Source: Streptomyces sp. SID13031
Lineage (GTDB): Bacteria > Actinomycetota > Actinomycetes > Propionibacteriales > Kribbellaceae
Reading direction: 5' to 3'
Assembly (NCBI RefSeq): GCF_010548305.1
Contig: NZ_JAAGLV010000017.1
Location: forward strand, 124,001 to 188,000
Length of the DNA: 64,000 bases
Numbering within the stretch: position 1 is the stretch's first letter; each line of letters begins with the position of its first letter. Position numbers and translations under genes: made by a program. This document shows, piece after piece, positions 51,736-60,647 of the stretch. Under the pieces are notes generated by a model, which was given only the letters and a program-made list of their open reading frames with translations, did no database searches and was not told the DNA's origin.

Positions 51736-52863
51736 CTACTTGACGTAGACCGTCTTGGAGTCGGTGTCGGTGATACGGCCGTCCTCGGGTGAGGTTAGGT
51801 AGACCTCGATCAGCCACTCGCCGGAGCCGAGCTTGGGGCTGAAGGCGTAGGGGGAGAACTTCTGGCCTTCCTTGGTGTTCGTGTAGTTCTTGACGACGGC
51901 GTTCGTCTTCAGGTTGGTGGCTTTCCAGTCGACCTGCGCCTCGAACGTCGCTGCGGTGCCGGTGACCGTGAACGGTTGCTTGAGGGTCTGGTTGTTCTCC
52001 GGGGACTCGATCCAGACGAGCGCCTGGACGTTCGAGGCCTGGGCCCGGCTCAGCGGGGTGGTGGTGTCGATGACGCCGAAGAGGTCGGAGGTGGCGCGGC
52101 CGCGCTCGGTGATCTGGACCGGGGCGGTGTGCTGCAAGGCGGCTTGGACCGTGTAGACGAGTTGCTGGGCGGCCATGTCGGCCATGTCCGGCTCGAGCGT
52201 GGCGGTCGGCAGCTTGTCGAAGTCGACCATGATCAGGCTCTTGGTGTACCGCACCGAGGCCACCGTCGCGCCTTCCCACGGAGAGATGTAGTCCGGGTCG
52301 TTGGAGACCTTCGGCGTGGCCATCAGCTGCAGCGCCTCGGCGGCCGGCTGCCCCTTGACCTGGGTCCAGGTGCTGTACAGGCGGTAGTCCGGTCCGCTCT
52401 TGTTACCGACCACCTTGCCGAGCCAGTAGATCCTGACCGCCTTCGGCTTCTCGAGCTTGGGCTCCTCGATGGCGCGGGACTTGTCCGTCGCTGAGGCGCT
52501 CGGCGCCTGCGTGGGGGCCTTACTCGGAGCAGGCCCGGTGGTGCTCGGCAGCGTGGGCGTGCCGGACGGCTCGGTCGAGGCGCCGTTGGTGTTGTCCGGA
52601 CGGCCGGCGGTGGGCTGGTCGGCCGTCTTGGTGTTGTCGTTGAGCACGGCGAAGGCGCCGATGGCCGCCGCCGTACCGACGACGGCCGCGCCCGCGGTGA
52701 TGGCCCAGGGACGCCGGCTGACCGAGCGGCGCTGGGTCCGGACCCGGGCCTGGATCTCGTGCAGGCCGTCGGCCGGCTCGATCCGGTCGGCCTCCTCGGA
52801 CAGGGCCCGCCGCATCAGCTCGTCGAACGGGTCGTCCCCGCGGTCGTTTCGGTGGTCGTTCAT
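51736..52863 (-). CDS. Membrane protein with GerMN and Gmad2 domains, sigma-factor partner
   Basis: 375 residues. The cytoplasmic N-terminus (about 50 residues, acidic, DPFDELMRRALSEEADRIEP) is followed by one transmembrane helix (AITAGAAVVGTAAAIGAFAVL), a Ser/Thr/Pro linker, a GerMN-like domain (about 140-255) and a C-terminal Gmad2 immunoglobulin-like domain (SPENNQTLKQPFTVTGTAAT). Its ATG overlaps the stop of the sigma gene (ATGA). The layout is that of an anti-sigma factor or sigma-regulated surface protein; the short N-terminus is a plausible but unproven sigma-binding domain. Confidence 0.82.
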   Translation of the reverse strand: MNDHRNDRGDDPFDELMRRALSEEADRIEPADGLHEIQARVRTQRRSVSRRPWAITAGAAVVGTAAAIGAFAVLNDNTKTADQPTAGRPDNTNGASTEPSGTPTLPSTTGPAPSKAPTQAPSASATDKSRAIEEPKLEKPKAVRIYWLGKVVGNKSGPDYRLYSTWTQVKGQPAAEALQLMATPKVSNDPDYISPWEGATVASVRYTKSLIMVDFDKLPTATLEPDMADMAAQQLVYTVQAALQHTAPVQITERGRATSDLFGVIDTTTPLSRAQASNVQALVWIESPENNQTLKQPFTVTGTAATFEAQVDWKATNLKTNAVVKNYTNTKEGQKFSPYAFSPKLGSGEWLIEVYLTSPEDGRITDTDSKTVYVK

Positions 52864-53369
52864 GCGCTCTGCTCCAGGACCTGGCGCAGCGACTTGGTCG
52901 CTCGCGCGGCGTGACTCTTCACGGATCCCCGGCTGATCCCCATCGTGTCGGCGATCTCCGCCTCGGACAGGTCACCGTAGTACCGCAGCACCATCACGGT
53001 GCGTTGCTTTTCGGGCAGGGTGCGCATCGCTTCGATCACCCGGTCGGTCTCGGCGGTGCGCAGCACCGCCTGCTCCGCGCTCGGTTCGTCCGGCAGGGAC
53101 TTCGGCAGGTGTTTGTCGACCACCACCAGATGCCGTTGCCGGGACCGGCAGCGGTTGACCACCGCGGTCCGCAGATACGCCAGGGCCTTGTGCGGGTCGC
53201 GCAGCCGGTTCCAGCGTCCGTGCATCGCCACGAAGGCGTCCTGCACGATCTCCTCCGCCGAACCGTTGTCACGCAGCAGTAAGGCGCCGAGCCGGACCAA
53301 CGACGTGTAATGCGCCGTATAGACAGCCGTCAGCGCCTCGTCTGCATCCCACGAGGACTCATGTGCCAC
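52860..53369 (-). CDS. SigE-family ECF RNA polymerase sigma factor
   Basis: About 169 residues. Region 2: LVRLGALLLRDNGSAEEIVQ, DAFVAMHGRWNRLRDPHKAL, AYLRTAVVNRCRSRQRH. Region 4: MRTLPEKQRTVMVLRYYGDL, SEAEIADTMGISRGSVKSHA. This is the actinobacterial SigE-like (sigma-24) subfamily. The GTG at 53369 is chosen because GAAGAG lies 3-9 nt before it; a GTG at 53384 is also possible. Coupled by an ATGA overlap to the Gmad2 membrane protein. Unlike the SigK locus, its partner is intact. Confidence 0.9.
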   Translation of the reverse strand: MAHESSWDADEALTAVYTAHYTSLVRLGALLLRDNGSAEEIVQDAFVAMHGRWNRLRDPHKALAYLRTAVVNRCRSRQRHLVVVDKHLPKSLPDEPSAEQAVLRTAETDRVIEAMRTLPEKQRTVMVLRYYGDLSEAEIADTMGISRGSVKSHAARATKSLRQVLEQSA

Positions 53370-53660
53370 GCACTCTTCGTACACCACGGCCGGTTGTGCC
53401 ACACAACAGAGACGCGAAGCCCACGTCCCAGGTTGACAACAGGTCGCCCTCAACCGGTGAGGCCCTGTCCTCCCCGGCCGCGCCGCCTGACGGCCGGAAG
53501 GCGCTCAGGCGGCTGGGCTCGCCGCTGACGGGGCCCGCAACGACATCGGCGTACGGGGTAAACAGGCTGGTCAGGGCTTTGCCCGGGGGTGATCGGGGTT
53601 TTATCGGATGAGGCTGTCGGAGGAGACGGCTAGCATTGGTCGGGTCACACCATCTGCATC
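53370..53660. other. Gap between divergent sigma factor and phoH genes
   Basis: About 290 nt without a credible gene. A TAGCAT at 53631-53636 is a possible phoH -10 without a clear -35. CCGCCTGACGGCCGG and similar GC stretches give only weak hairpins. No repeat, tRNA or conserved motif seen. Confidence 0.6.
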
Positions 53661-53672
53661 AGGAGGAAGAGC

Positions 53673-54752
53673 CTGTCCAGGCCACGCAGTATCGAGCCGT
53701 CGCAGCCGGCTGCGGCGCGCGCTGACAGCAGCGCAGCAGGTGCCGGTCGCGGTGCCAACAGCGGCGCCGGCAGCGGTGAGAGGCACAAGGCGTCCCACAA
53801 GATCGTCGTGCCGAACAGTATCGACATGGTGGCTCTGCTCGGAGCGCGCGACGAGTTCCTCCGGATCATCGAGAAGGAGTTCGCCGCCGACATCCTGGTC
53901 CGCGGCAACGAGGTCACCATGACCGGGGAGCCGGCCGAGCTGGCGCTGACCGAGCGGCTGATCGACGAGCTGATCGCCGTCGTCCGGACCGGTCACGGGC
54001 TGACCGCGGACTCCGTCGAGCGCAGTATCGCGATGATCAAGGCCGAGACGGTCGAGAGCCCCGCGGACGTGCTGACCCAGAACATCCTGTCCAGCCGTGG
54101 CCGGACGATCCGGCCGAAGACGCTGAACCAGAAGCGCTACGTCGACGCGATCGACAAGAACACGATCGTCTTCGGGATCGGCCCGGCCGGGACGGGTAAG
54201 ACCTACCTGGCCGTCGCCAAGGCGGTCCAGGCGCTGCAGGCCAAAGAGGTCAACCGGATCATCCTGACCCGGCCGGCCGTCGAGGCCGGCGAGCGGCTGG
54301 GCTTCCTGCCCGGCACGCTCTCGGAGAAGATCGACCCGTACCTGCGGCCGCTGTACGACGCGCTGCACGACATGCTCGACCCGGACTCGATCCCGCGGCT
54401 GATGACGGCCGGCACGATCGAGATCGCGCCGCTGGCCTACATGCGCGGCCGGACCCTGAACGACGCCTACATCATCCTGGACGAGGCGCAGAACACCTCG
54501 CCGGAGCAGATGAAGATGTTCCTCACCCGGCTCGGCTTCGGCTCCAAGATGGTGGTCACCGGCGACGTCACCCAGGTCGACCTGCCGACCGGGATGAACT
54601 CGGGTCTGCGCGTCGTCCAGGACATCCTGGAGGGCGTCCGGGAGCTGGCGTTCTGCCGGCTGACGGCGCATGACGTCGTCCGGCACAAACTGGTCGGCAG
54701 GATCGTGTCGGCCTACGAGAACTACGAAGGCAGCGCTGACAACCACCGATGA
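53673..54752 (+). CDS. phoH: PhoH-family ATPase, probably CTG start
   Basis: P-loop ATPase found beside ybeY and era, tied to ribosome/RNA metabolism. Walker A GIGPAGTGKTYLAVA near residue 169 and Walker B NDAYIILDEAQNT near 267; TRPAVEAGERLGFLPGTL is a PhoH signature. The first ATG/GTG/TTG in frame is the GTG at 53808, but it has no ribosome site and would cut a conserved N-terminal strand. An AGGAGGAAGAG sequence at 53661-53671 precedes an in-frame CTG at 53673, and the 45 intervening codons are open (SRPRSIEPSQPAAARADSSA). I therefore favour a CTG start, giving 359 residues. Confidence 0.9.
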   Translation: MSRPRSIEPSQPAAARADSSAAGAGRGANSGAGSGERHKASHKIVVPNSIDMVALLGARDEFLRIIEKEFAADILVRGNEVTMTGEPAELALTERLIDELIAVVRTGHGLTADSVERSIAMIKAETVESPADVLTQNILSSRGRTIRPKTLNQKRYVDAIDKNTIVFGIGPAGTGKTYLAVAKAVQALQAKEVNRIILTRPAVEAGERLGFLPGTLSEKIDPYLRPLYDALHDMLDPDSIPRLMTAGTIEIAPLAYMRGRTLNDAYIILDEAQNTSPEQMKMFLTRLGFGSKMVVTGDVTQVDLPTGMNSGLRVVQDILEGVRELAFCRLTAHDVVRHKLVGRIVSAYENYEGSADNHR

Positions 54753-55228
54753 ACGTAGAGGTCAACAACGAGTCCGGCGTCGAGATCGACGCCCACGGAC
54801 TGATGCGGCTGGGCCGGTTCGTGATGTCGTCGCTGCGGCTGCACCCGGAATGCGAATTGTCGATCAAACTGGTCGACGAGGACACGATGGCCCGGTACCA
54901 CGTCGAGTTCCTGGACCTGCCGGGCCCGACCGACGTGATGTCGTGGCCGATGGACGAGCTGCGCCCGGGCGGTGACAGCAGCGACGACGCCGACCTGCCG
55001 CTCGGGCACCTCGGCGATATCGCGCTGTGCCCGACGGTCGCGGCCGCGCAGGGTGCGAAGGCGGGCCACGGCACCTGGGCCGAGCTGGAGCTGCTGACCG
55101 TGCACGGCATCCTGCACCTGCTCGGCTACGACCACGCCGAACCCGCCGAGAAAGCGGAGATGTGGGACGTCCAGGGCCGGTTGCTGGAAGCATGGCGGGC
55201 ACCCGGAAACAGGCTAGGCGATGCCTGA
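54749..55228 (+). CDS. ybeY: Endoribonuclease YbeY
   Basis: 159 residues. The zinc motif LTVHGILHLLGYDHAEP (HGxLHLxGYDH) near residues 115-130 is diagnostic of this single-strand RNase, which matures the 16S rRNA 3' end and takes part in ribosome quality control. ATGA overlap with phoH; VEVNNESGVEIDAHGLMRLG is the usual N-terminal opening. The CorC/HlyC gene follows after 33 nt in the same operon. Confidence 0.95.
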   Translation: MNVEVNNESGVEIDAHGLMRLGRFVMSSLRLHPECELSIKLVDEDTMARYHVEFLDLPGPTDVMSWPMDELRPGGDSSDDADLPLGHLGDIALCPTVAAAQGAKAGHGTWAELELLTVHGILHLLGYDHAEPAEKAEMWDVQGRLLEAWRAPGNRLGDA

Positions 55229-55261
55229 CGGTTCCCCGCCTAGGACAGGAGTGAAGTTCCC

Positions 55262-56572
55262 GTGAGTTCCCACGACGGCGTTCTGCTGGTTGTGGCTGCG
55301 GTGCTGGTGCTGCTCGCCGGGTTGTTCGCCGGCGCCGAGGCAGCCTTCTCGTCGTACTCCAAGGTCCGGGCCAACGAGCAGGTCGAGCAGGGCAACCTGC
55401 GCGCGCTGAAGTTGCGCGACCTGCTGTCCGACGCGCCCCGCTACCTCAACTCCCTGCTGCTGATCCGGCTGATCTGCGAGATCACCGCGATCGTCCTGGT
55501 CACCCAGGCCCTGTCGAACGTCTTCACGGTGACCTGGACGCACGTCCTGATCACCGCCGTGCTGATGGTGCTGATCTCCTACGTGGTGATCGGGGTCGCG
55601 CCCCGCACGCTGGGCCGGCAGCACTCGGACCGGTTCGCGATCGTCTCGGCCGGCCCGATGATGGCGCTGACCAAGGTGCTCGGGCCGCTGCCGAAGCTGC
55701 TGATCCTGGTCGGCAACGCGCTCACCCCCGGCAAGGGGTTCGCCGAGGGCCCGTTCGCGACCGAGGCCGAGCTGCGCGCGCTGGTCGACCTGGCCGAGAA
55801 GTCGTCGGTGATCGAGTCCGGCGAGCGGCAGATGATCCACTCCGTCTTCGAGCTCGGCGACACCATCGTCCGCGAGGTGATGGTGCCGCGGACCGACATG
55901 GTCTACATCGAGCGGCACAAGAAGCTGCGCCAGCTCACCTCGCTCGCGCTGCGCAGCGGCTACTCCCGGATCCCGGTGATCGGTGAGTCGCTGGACGACA
56001 TCCTCGGCGTCGTCTACCTCAAGGACGTGATGCGCCGCGTCTACGACAACGCCTCGGCCGAATCGACCGAGCGGGTCGAGTCGGTGATGCGGCCGTGCAT
56101 GTACATCCCGGACTCCAAGCCGGTCGACCAACTGCTGCGCGAGATGCAGGCGGCCCGGATGCACGTCGCGATCGTCGTCGACGAGTACGGCGGTACCGCG
56201 GGACTCGTCACCATCGAGGACATCCTCGAGGAGATCGTCGGCGAGATCACCGACGAGTACGACGAGGCGCCCGAGGCGGTGCAGGCCCTGTCCGACGGCG
56301 CCTACCGGGTCTCCAGCCGGTACCCGATCGACGAGCTCGGCGACCTGTTCGGCGTACCGCTGGACGACGACGACGTGGACACCGTCGGTGGCCTGATGGC
56401 CAAACTGCTCGGCAAGGTGCCGATTCCCGGCGCCCAGGTCGAGATCGAGGGGCTCGGTCTGTCCCTCACCGCGGAGCGGCCGTCCGGCCGGCGCAACCAG
56501 GTCGGTACTGTGCTGGTCCGGCGCGGTCTGCCCGCCGACCAGCCGCAGGACAGCAGTCACCAGACCGCCTGA
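55262..56572 (+). CDS. CorC/HlyC (CNNM) hemolysin-family protein
   Basis: 436 residues. N-terminal DUF21 membrane domain with about four helices (LLVVAAVLVLLAGLFAGAEA, HVLITAVLMVLISYVVIGVA), a tandem CBS pair (VMVPRTDMVYIERHKKLRQL; VMRPCMYIPDSKPVDQLLRE; VDEYGGTAGLVTIEDILEEI) and a CorC_HlyC C-terminal domain (RVSSRYPIDELGDLFG). Family members are magnesium exporters or ion-homeostasis proteins; the hemolysin label is historical. GTG start with AGGAG upstream. Standard member of the ybeY-era operon in actinobacteria. Confidence 0.94.
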   Translation: MSSHDGVLLVVAAVLVLLAGLFAGAEAAFSSYSKVRANEQVEQGNLRALKLRDLLSDAPRYLNSLLLIRLICEITAIVLVTQALSNVFTVTWTHVLITAVLMVLISYVVIGVAPRTLGRQHSDRFAIVSAGPMMALTKVLGPLPKLLILVGNALTPGKGFAEGPFATEAELRALVDLAEKSSVIESGERQMIHSVFELGDTIVREVMVPRTDMVYIERHKKLRQLTSLALRSGYSRIPVIGESLDDILGVVYLKDVMRRVYDNASAESTERVESVMRPCMYIPDSKPVDQLLREMQAARMHVAIVVDEYGGTAGLVTIEDILEEIVGEITDEYDEAPEAVQALSDGAYRVSSRYPIDELGDLFGVPLDDDDVDTVGGLMAKLLGKVPIPGAQVEIEGLGLSLTAERPSGRRNQVGTVLVRRGLPADQPQDSSHQTA

Positions 56573-56600
56573 CCGCCCCTTCAACCACCTGGAGCAAGCT

Positions 56601-56942
56601 TTGCCTGCCGATCTCACGGCCGAGGACGCCAAACTGGTCACCCTCGCGCGTGCTGCCCGGGCCCGTACTCGTGCCGCCGAAGGCGCCGCAGTGCGGGACA
56701 CCGACGGCCGCACGTACGCCGCCTGCACGGTCCAGCTGGACACCGTGCTGCTGAGCGCATTGCAGCTCGCGGTGGCGATGGCCGTATCGTCAGGTGTCAA
56801 AGGCATCGAGGCTGCGGCCGTGGTCACCGACCACGAGGCCGCCCAGCTCGATGTCGAGGTGGTCCGCTATTTCGGCGGTGCCGCTCTTCCGGTAGTCGTT
56901 GCTGATGGCAACGGAGAGGTTCGTGATGTCGTCCACACCTGA
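56601..56942 (+). CDS. Cytidine deaminase-like protein lacking zinc ligands
   Basis: 113 residues from a TTG with GGAG upstream. The position between the CorC/HlyC gene and era, and the pattern GAAVRDTDGRTYAACTVQLD with ALQLAVAMAVSSGVKGIEAA, correspond to the cytidine-deaminase-like protein conserved there. The catalytic (H/C)AE motif and the PCxxC zinc pair are absent: there is one cysteine in the whole protein. It is therefore probably not a deaminase but a fold relative with a structural or binding role. Overlaps the era gene by 17 nt. Confidence 0.82.
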   Translation: MPADLTAEDAKLVTLARAARARTRAAEGAAVRDTDGRTYAACTVQLDTVLLSALQLAVAMAVSSGVKGIEAAAVVTDHEAAQLDVEVVRYFGGAALPVVVADGNGEVRDVVHT

Positions 56943-57879
56943 GAACTCGACCGAGAACGTGGTCGCGGAGTTCAAGTCCGGTTTCGCCTGTTTCGTCGGC
57001 CGGCCGAACGCGGGCAAGTCGACGCTCACGAACGCCCTGGTCGGGCAGAAGATCGTGATCACCTCGTCGAAGCCGCAGACCACCCGGCACGCCGTCCGGG
57101 GCATCGTGCACCGCGCGGACGCGCAGCTGATCCTGGTCGACACCCCCGGGCTGCACAAGCCGCGGACGCTGCTCGGCGAGCGGCTCAACGACATCGTCAA
57201 GACCACCTGGGCCGAGGTCGACGTGATCGGCATCTGCCTGCCGGCCAGTGACAAGATCGGCCCTGGCGACCGGTTCCTGGTCACCGAGGCCGCCAAGGTG
57301 GCCAAGACGCCGAAGGTCGCGCTGGCGACCAAGGCCGACCTGGTCTCGCCCGAGCGGATGATCGAGCACCTGTCCGAGATCCAGACGCTGGGGGAGTCCG
57401 TCGGGATCGAGTGGGCGTCGGTCGTACCGGTGTCGGCCACCTCGGGGTACCAGATCGACGTCGTCGCGGACGAGCTGGTGAAGTTCCTGCCGGTCGGCCA
57501 TCCGCTCTATCCGGACGGCGACGTGACGGACGAGCCGGAGGAGATCCTGGTCGGCGAGCTGATCCGCGAGGCCGCGCTCGAAGGCGTCCGGGACGAGCTG
57601 CCGCACTCGATCGCCGTCACCATCGACGAGATGGGGCTGCGCGAGGGCCGGCCGGACGACAAGCCGCTGCTCGACATCTACGCGAACCTCTACCTCGAGC
57701 GGGACAGCCAGAAGGGCATCATCATCGGGCACAAGGGCGCCCGGCTGCGCGATGTCGGCGCCAACGCCCGCCGCCAGATCGAGGCCCTGCTCGGCACGCC
57801 GGTCTACCTCGATCTGCACGTCAAGATCGCGAAGAACTGGCAGACCGACGCCAAGCACCTGCGCAAACTCGGGTTCTGA
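56926..57879 (+). CDS. era: GTPase Era
   Basis: 317 residues. G1 CFVGRPNAGKSTLTNALVG, G3 LVDTPGLHKPRTLLGERLND and G4 ALATKADLV are present, followed by the KH domain KGIIIGHKGARLRDVGANAR with its GHKG loop. Era binds the 16S rRNA 3' end and checks 30S maturation, matching the nearby ybeY and rsmE. The ATG at 56926 with GAGAGG upstream is inside the previous gene; a GTG one codon earlier is possible. Confidence 0.97.
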   Translation: MSSTPENSTENVVAEFKSGFACFVGRPNAGKSTLTNALVGQKIVITSSKPQTTRHAVRGIVHRADAQLILVDTPGLHKPRTLLGERLNDIVKTTWAEVDVIGICLPASDKIGPGDRFLVTEAAKVAKTPKVALATKADLVSPERMIEHLSEIQTLGESVGIEWASVVPVSATSGYQIDVVADELVKFLPVGHPLYPDGDVTDEPEEILVGELIREAALEGVRDELPHSIAVTIDEMGLREGRPDDKPLLDIYANLYLERDSQKGIIIGHKGARLRDVGANARRQIEALLGTPVYLDLHVKIAKNWQTDAKHLRKLGF

Positions 57880-57880
57880 C

Positions 57881-58570
57881 GTGGGTCGGGCTGTCGACGT
57901 ACTGACCAATCCGGCGTACTACGCCCTGACGGGTCCGCAGGCGCACCTGGCTGACGCCCGGGGCCGGGTCCGGCGCTTCCAGGTCGAGGTGGCGCCGTTC
58001 CTCGGCCTGCCGGACGACCTGACCGAGCAGGACTGGGCGGATGCCGCCGAGCTGCTCGGGGTCGGCAACAGCGCCGCTGTGAAGCGTCCGGAGTTCACGC
58101 TTCCCGAGAACTTCAAGCTCGGCCGGCAATTCGGCCTGGTCCAGTTCGTGGCGCCGGACGCGTTCGGCATCGAGGACCCGGAGACGGTCGTCCTCGGGCT
58201 CGATGACGTCCCGGAGATGATCGCTCTGACCGCTCTGACCGAGCCGGGCCCGTTCCGCGCGCGGACCATCGAGTGCGGGCGCTACCTGGGCCTGCGCCGT
58301 GACGGCGAGTTGATCGCGATGGCCGGTGAGCGCTATCGCCTGCCCGGGTACGTCGAGATCAGCGCGGTCTGCACCAACCCGGCGTACCGGGGTCAGGGGC
58401 TGGCCAGCCGGCTGATCCGGGCCGTCGCCGCCGGCATCGAGGCCGACGGCGGTCGCCCGTTCCTGCACACCGGCGCGACCAACACGAGCGCGATCCGGCT
58501 GTACGAGCGACTGGGCTGGAGCGTCAGCAACCGGATGGCGGTCAGCATCATCGAGCCCGTCGCCGCCTAG
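57881..58570 (+). CDS. GNAT family N-acetyltransferase
   Basis: 229 residues starting at a GTG 1 nt after the era stop, so it is translated from the same mRNA. The C-terminal half is a GNAT fold: motif A VCTNPAYRGQGLASRLIRAV (Q/RxxGxG/A acetyl-CoA loop) and motif B HTGATNTSAIRLYERLGW. The N-terminal 90 residues are a partner domain as in the FeeM/GCN5-like tandem group. Substrate unknown. Confidence 0.88.
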   Translation: MGRAVDVLTNPAYYALTGPQAHLADARGRVRRFQVEVAPFLGLPDDLTEQDWADAAELLGVGNSAAVKRPEFTLPENFKLGRQFGLVQFVAPDAFGIEDPETVVLGLDDVPEMIALTALTEPGPFRARTIECGRYLGLRRDGELIAMAGERYRLPGYVEISAVCTNPAYRGQGLASRLIRAVAAGIEADGGRPFLHTGATNTSAIRLYERLGWSVSNRMAVSIIEPVAA

Positions 58571-58594
58571 TGGTGTGTCGCTAGGCCCAGCCGG

Positions 58595-59299
58595 TCAGAA
58601 CATCGTGTTGCTGTTGGCCGAGGTGGGCGGCACGTTCTGCACCACGGTCCAGCGCTGGACGATCCGGCCGTGCCGGACCCGGTAGATCTCGACGACGGCC
58701 TGGCCGAGATCGGCCCTGTTCTTCTGGTAGTGGTAGCGAACGGCAACCAATTCGCCCTGGGCGACCACCATCGGCTTCGACACGATCGCGTGCGGATCCT
58801 TGTGGAACGGCTTCGTGGGGGTGGCCGACACAGGCTGGAAGGTGTCCCAGTGCTCGACGAGCTTGCCCTTGCTGACGCGGAACACGTCGACGACATCGGT
58901 GCCGAGGGCATCCGGTGTGGGCCTCGAGGTGCTGTGCACCAGCACGAGGTCGCCGTCGGCGATGACCTGGCTGACCGTGTTGTGCTGCTGCGGATTGTTC
59001 TGCTTCTGGCGGGTGATCAACGCTCGCAGCGCCTCCGGACCGTCCGGGGCGAAGGGATTGTGCTGGATGTAGGTCGGGGCGACATAGGCGTCGATCACCG
59101 AGAGGTTGCCCTGGTTGAACAACTGCTCGTAGAAGTACGTCACCAGGGCTTTGTTCGCGGCAGTCTGGTCGCCTCGCCAGAACGTCTGGCCGGTGATGGC
59201 CGTCTGCTCTGCCGTCGCAGCGGACGCCGGTGGCACCCAGACTGCCGTCGCGGACAAGGCTGCTACTGCGACTACCGCGGATTTTCTGAAACGGAACAC
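58595..59299 (-). CDS. Secreted SnoaL-like/NTF2-fold protein
   Basis: 234 residues. Sec signal MFRFRKSAVVAVAALSATAV ending at an ASA-AT cleavage site. The mature part is a SnoaL-like NTF2 cone (ALVTYFYEQLFNQGNLSVID, YIQHNPFAPDGPEALRALI, VHSTSRPTPDALGTDVVDVF, KLVEHWDTFQP) with a partial second repeat (VRYHYQKNRADLGQAVVEIY). Polyketide-cyclase-like proteins of this type are common; function unclear. Last gene of the minus-strand series that starts with the ABC transporter, with 29 nt between it and the VOC gene. Confidence 0.87.
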   Translation of the reverse strand: MFRFRKSAVVAVAALSATAVWVPPASAATAEQTAITGQTFWRGDQTAANKALVTYFYEQLFNQGNLSVIDAYVAPTYIQHNPFAPDGPEALRALITRQKQNNPQQHNTVSQVIADGDLVLVHSTSRPTPDALGTDVVDVFRVSKGKLVEHWDTFQPVSATPTKPFHKDPHAIVSKPMVVAQGELVAVRYHYQKNRADLGQAVVEIYRVRHGRIVQRWTVVQNVPPTSANSNTMF

Positions 59300-59328
59300 A
59301 GCATCTCCTGATCAGGTGGTGGGATCGG

Positions 59329-59784
59329 TCAGCGGGGAGGGGATATCCAGGGGGAGTGCAGGTCCGCGTTCGCGAGGTCCCATTCGTGCGTCTCGCGGGT
59401 GTGGATCCGCAGGTACAGGTCGTCGGGGGTGGCCAGCACGAGCAGCCAGCCGATCAGGCCCCGCAGTACCGGCGAGTGCCTGATGCCGGCCTGTTCGCAG
59501 AGCGACTCGAACTCGCCCAGGTCGGCCAGCGTGTCCGCGGTGAAGGTGATCGGGTCCAGACGGGTCATCGCCTTCGCCGCCTCCGGGTCGAGCCGGAGCT
59601 CGATCGGCTCCTCGATTCCCGGGACGCGCAGGATGTAGCCGAAGACCTTGTCGTCCGGCGCCGTGTGGTCCAGCTTCGGCAGACGCTCCGCTCCGAAGGC
59701 CAGCTCCCACCAGGTCAGACTGGCTTTCAGGTCGGTGACGGGGACCTTCAGATGATGGATCCCGGTGAGGTATGGCCTGGTCAT
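59329..59784 (-). CDS. VOC-family (glyoxalase/extradiol-dioxygenase fold) protein
   Basis: 151 residues. HHLKVPVTDLKASLTWWELA at residues 10-29 supplies the first metal ligand (His) of a vicinal-oxygen-chelate domain, and LRIHTRETHEWDLANADLHS near the end is the matching strand. The ATG at 59784 has GGAGG 6 nt upstream; an ATG at 59817 overlaps the stop of the FAH gene (ATGA) and is an alternative. Coupling to an FAH hydrolase suggests a ring-cleavage or isomerase step in aromatic or keto-acid catabolism. Confidence 0.82.
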   Translation of the reverse strand: MTRPYLTGIHHLKVPVTDLKASLTWWELAFGAERLPKLDHTAPDDKVFGYILRVPGIEEPIELRLDPEAAKAMTRLDPITFTADTLADLGEFESLCEQAGIRHSPVLRGLIGWLLVLATPDDLYLRIHTRETHEWDLANADLHSPWISPPR

Positions 59785-59813
59785 CTCGACCTCCGAAGGC
59801 TTGTCCACGGTTT

Positions 59814-60647
59814 TCATAGGGCTGCCGCCACGGTCGTGGTCACCTGGCCGACACCGTCGACCGAGGCGGTCACCACGTCGCCGGCCTGCAGGTAGTCCAG
59901 CTGGGGACGGCCCATCGCGACGCCGCCCGGTGTTCCGGTCGTGATCAGGTCACCTGGATACAGCGTGACCGATCGGGTCAGGAACTCCAGCAGGTACGGA
60001 ATCGAATAGACCATGTTGTCCAGGGTGGACTTCTGCCGGTACTCGCCGTTGACCGTGCAGGTGATCGCCTGGCCGCCCAGCTCGACCTCGTCGGCCGTGA
60101 CGATCTCCGGCGCGACCGGCAGGAAGGTGTCGGCGCTCTTGCTCAGCATGATCTGCATCGGCTCGCGTTTCATCACGTCCCGGGCCGAGATGTCGTTGAC
60201 CACGGTGTAGCCGAAGACGTGGCCGAGCGCGTCCGCGGCGCTGATCCGGTGGGCCGTCCGGCCGATGACGACCGCGAGCTCGACCTCGTAGTCGAGCAGG
60301 GTGTCGTCTGTCGGGGGCCGGAGGGGTTCCCCGGGAGCGAGCACGGACGACCAGAGTTTCGGGAAGTAGACGGGCTCCTTCAGCCGGGTCAGGCCGACCT
60401 CGTCGATGTGTTCCTGGTAGTTGCCGCCGACAAAGATCAGCTGGGCCCGATCGGCCAGCGGACTCAGCAGGCGATCCGGCGTCACGGTCGCGGGGTCCGA
60501 GGCGAGCAGTGCCTCGAGCTGATCGGCGGCGGCCGGCCCGGCTTCGAGGTACTCCCGAAGATCGGTGTGGCCGGTCGGGACGACACCGTCCGGTGTCTGT
60601 ACGCCGAGGGCGGGGCGGCCGTTGCCGCAGTACGTCACGAAACGCAT
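59814..60647 (-). CDS. Fumarylacetoacetate hydrolase family protein
   Basis: 277 residues. The metal-binding ELAVVIG segment (DYEVELAVVIGRTAHRISAA), NDISARDVMKRE and GDLITTGTPGGVAMGR are FAH signatures; the substrate could be acylpyruvate, a 2-oxo-hept-3-enedioate-type acid or a lactone. ATG at 60647 with GAGGAGAT upstream, overlapping the end of the ATPase gene by 13 nt. Its place in an importer operon makes it the probable first catabolic enzyme for the imported compound. Confidence 0.9.
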   Translation of the reverse strand: MRFVTYCGNGRPALGVQTPDGVVPTGHTDLREYLEAGPAAADQLEALLASDPATVTPDRLLSPLADRAQLIFVGGNYQEHIDEVGLTRLKEPVYFPKLWSSVLAPGEPLRPPTDDTLLDYEVELAVVIGRTAHRISAADALGHVFGYTVVNDISARDVMKREPMQIMLSKSADTFLPVAPEIVTADEVELGGQAITCTVNGEYRQKSTLDNMVYSIPYLLEFLTRSVTLYPGDLITTGTPGGVAMGRPQLDYLQAGDVVTASVDGVGQVTTTVAAAL

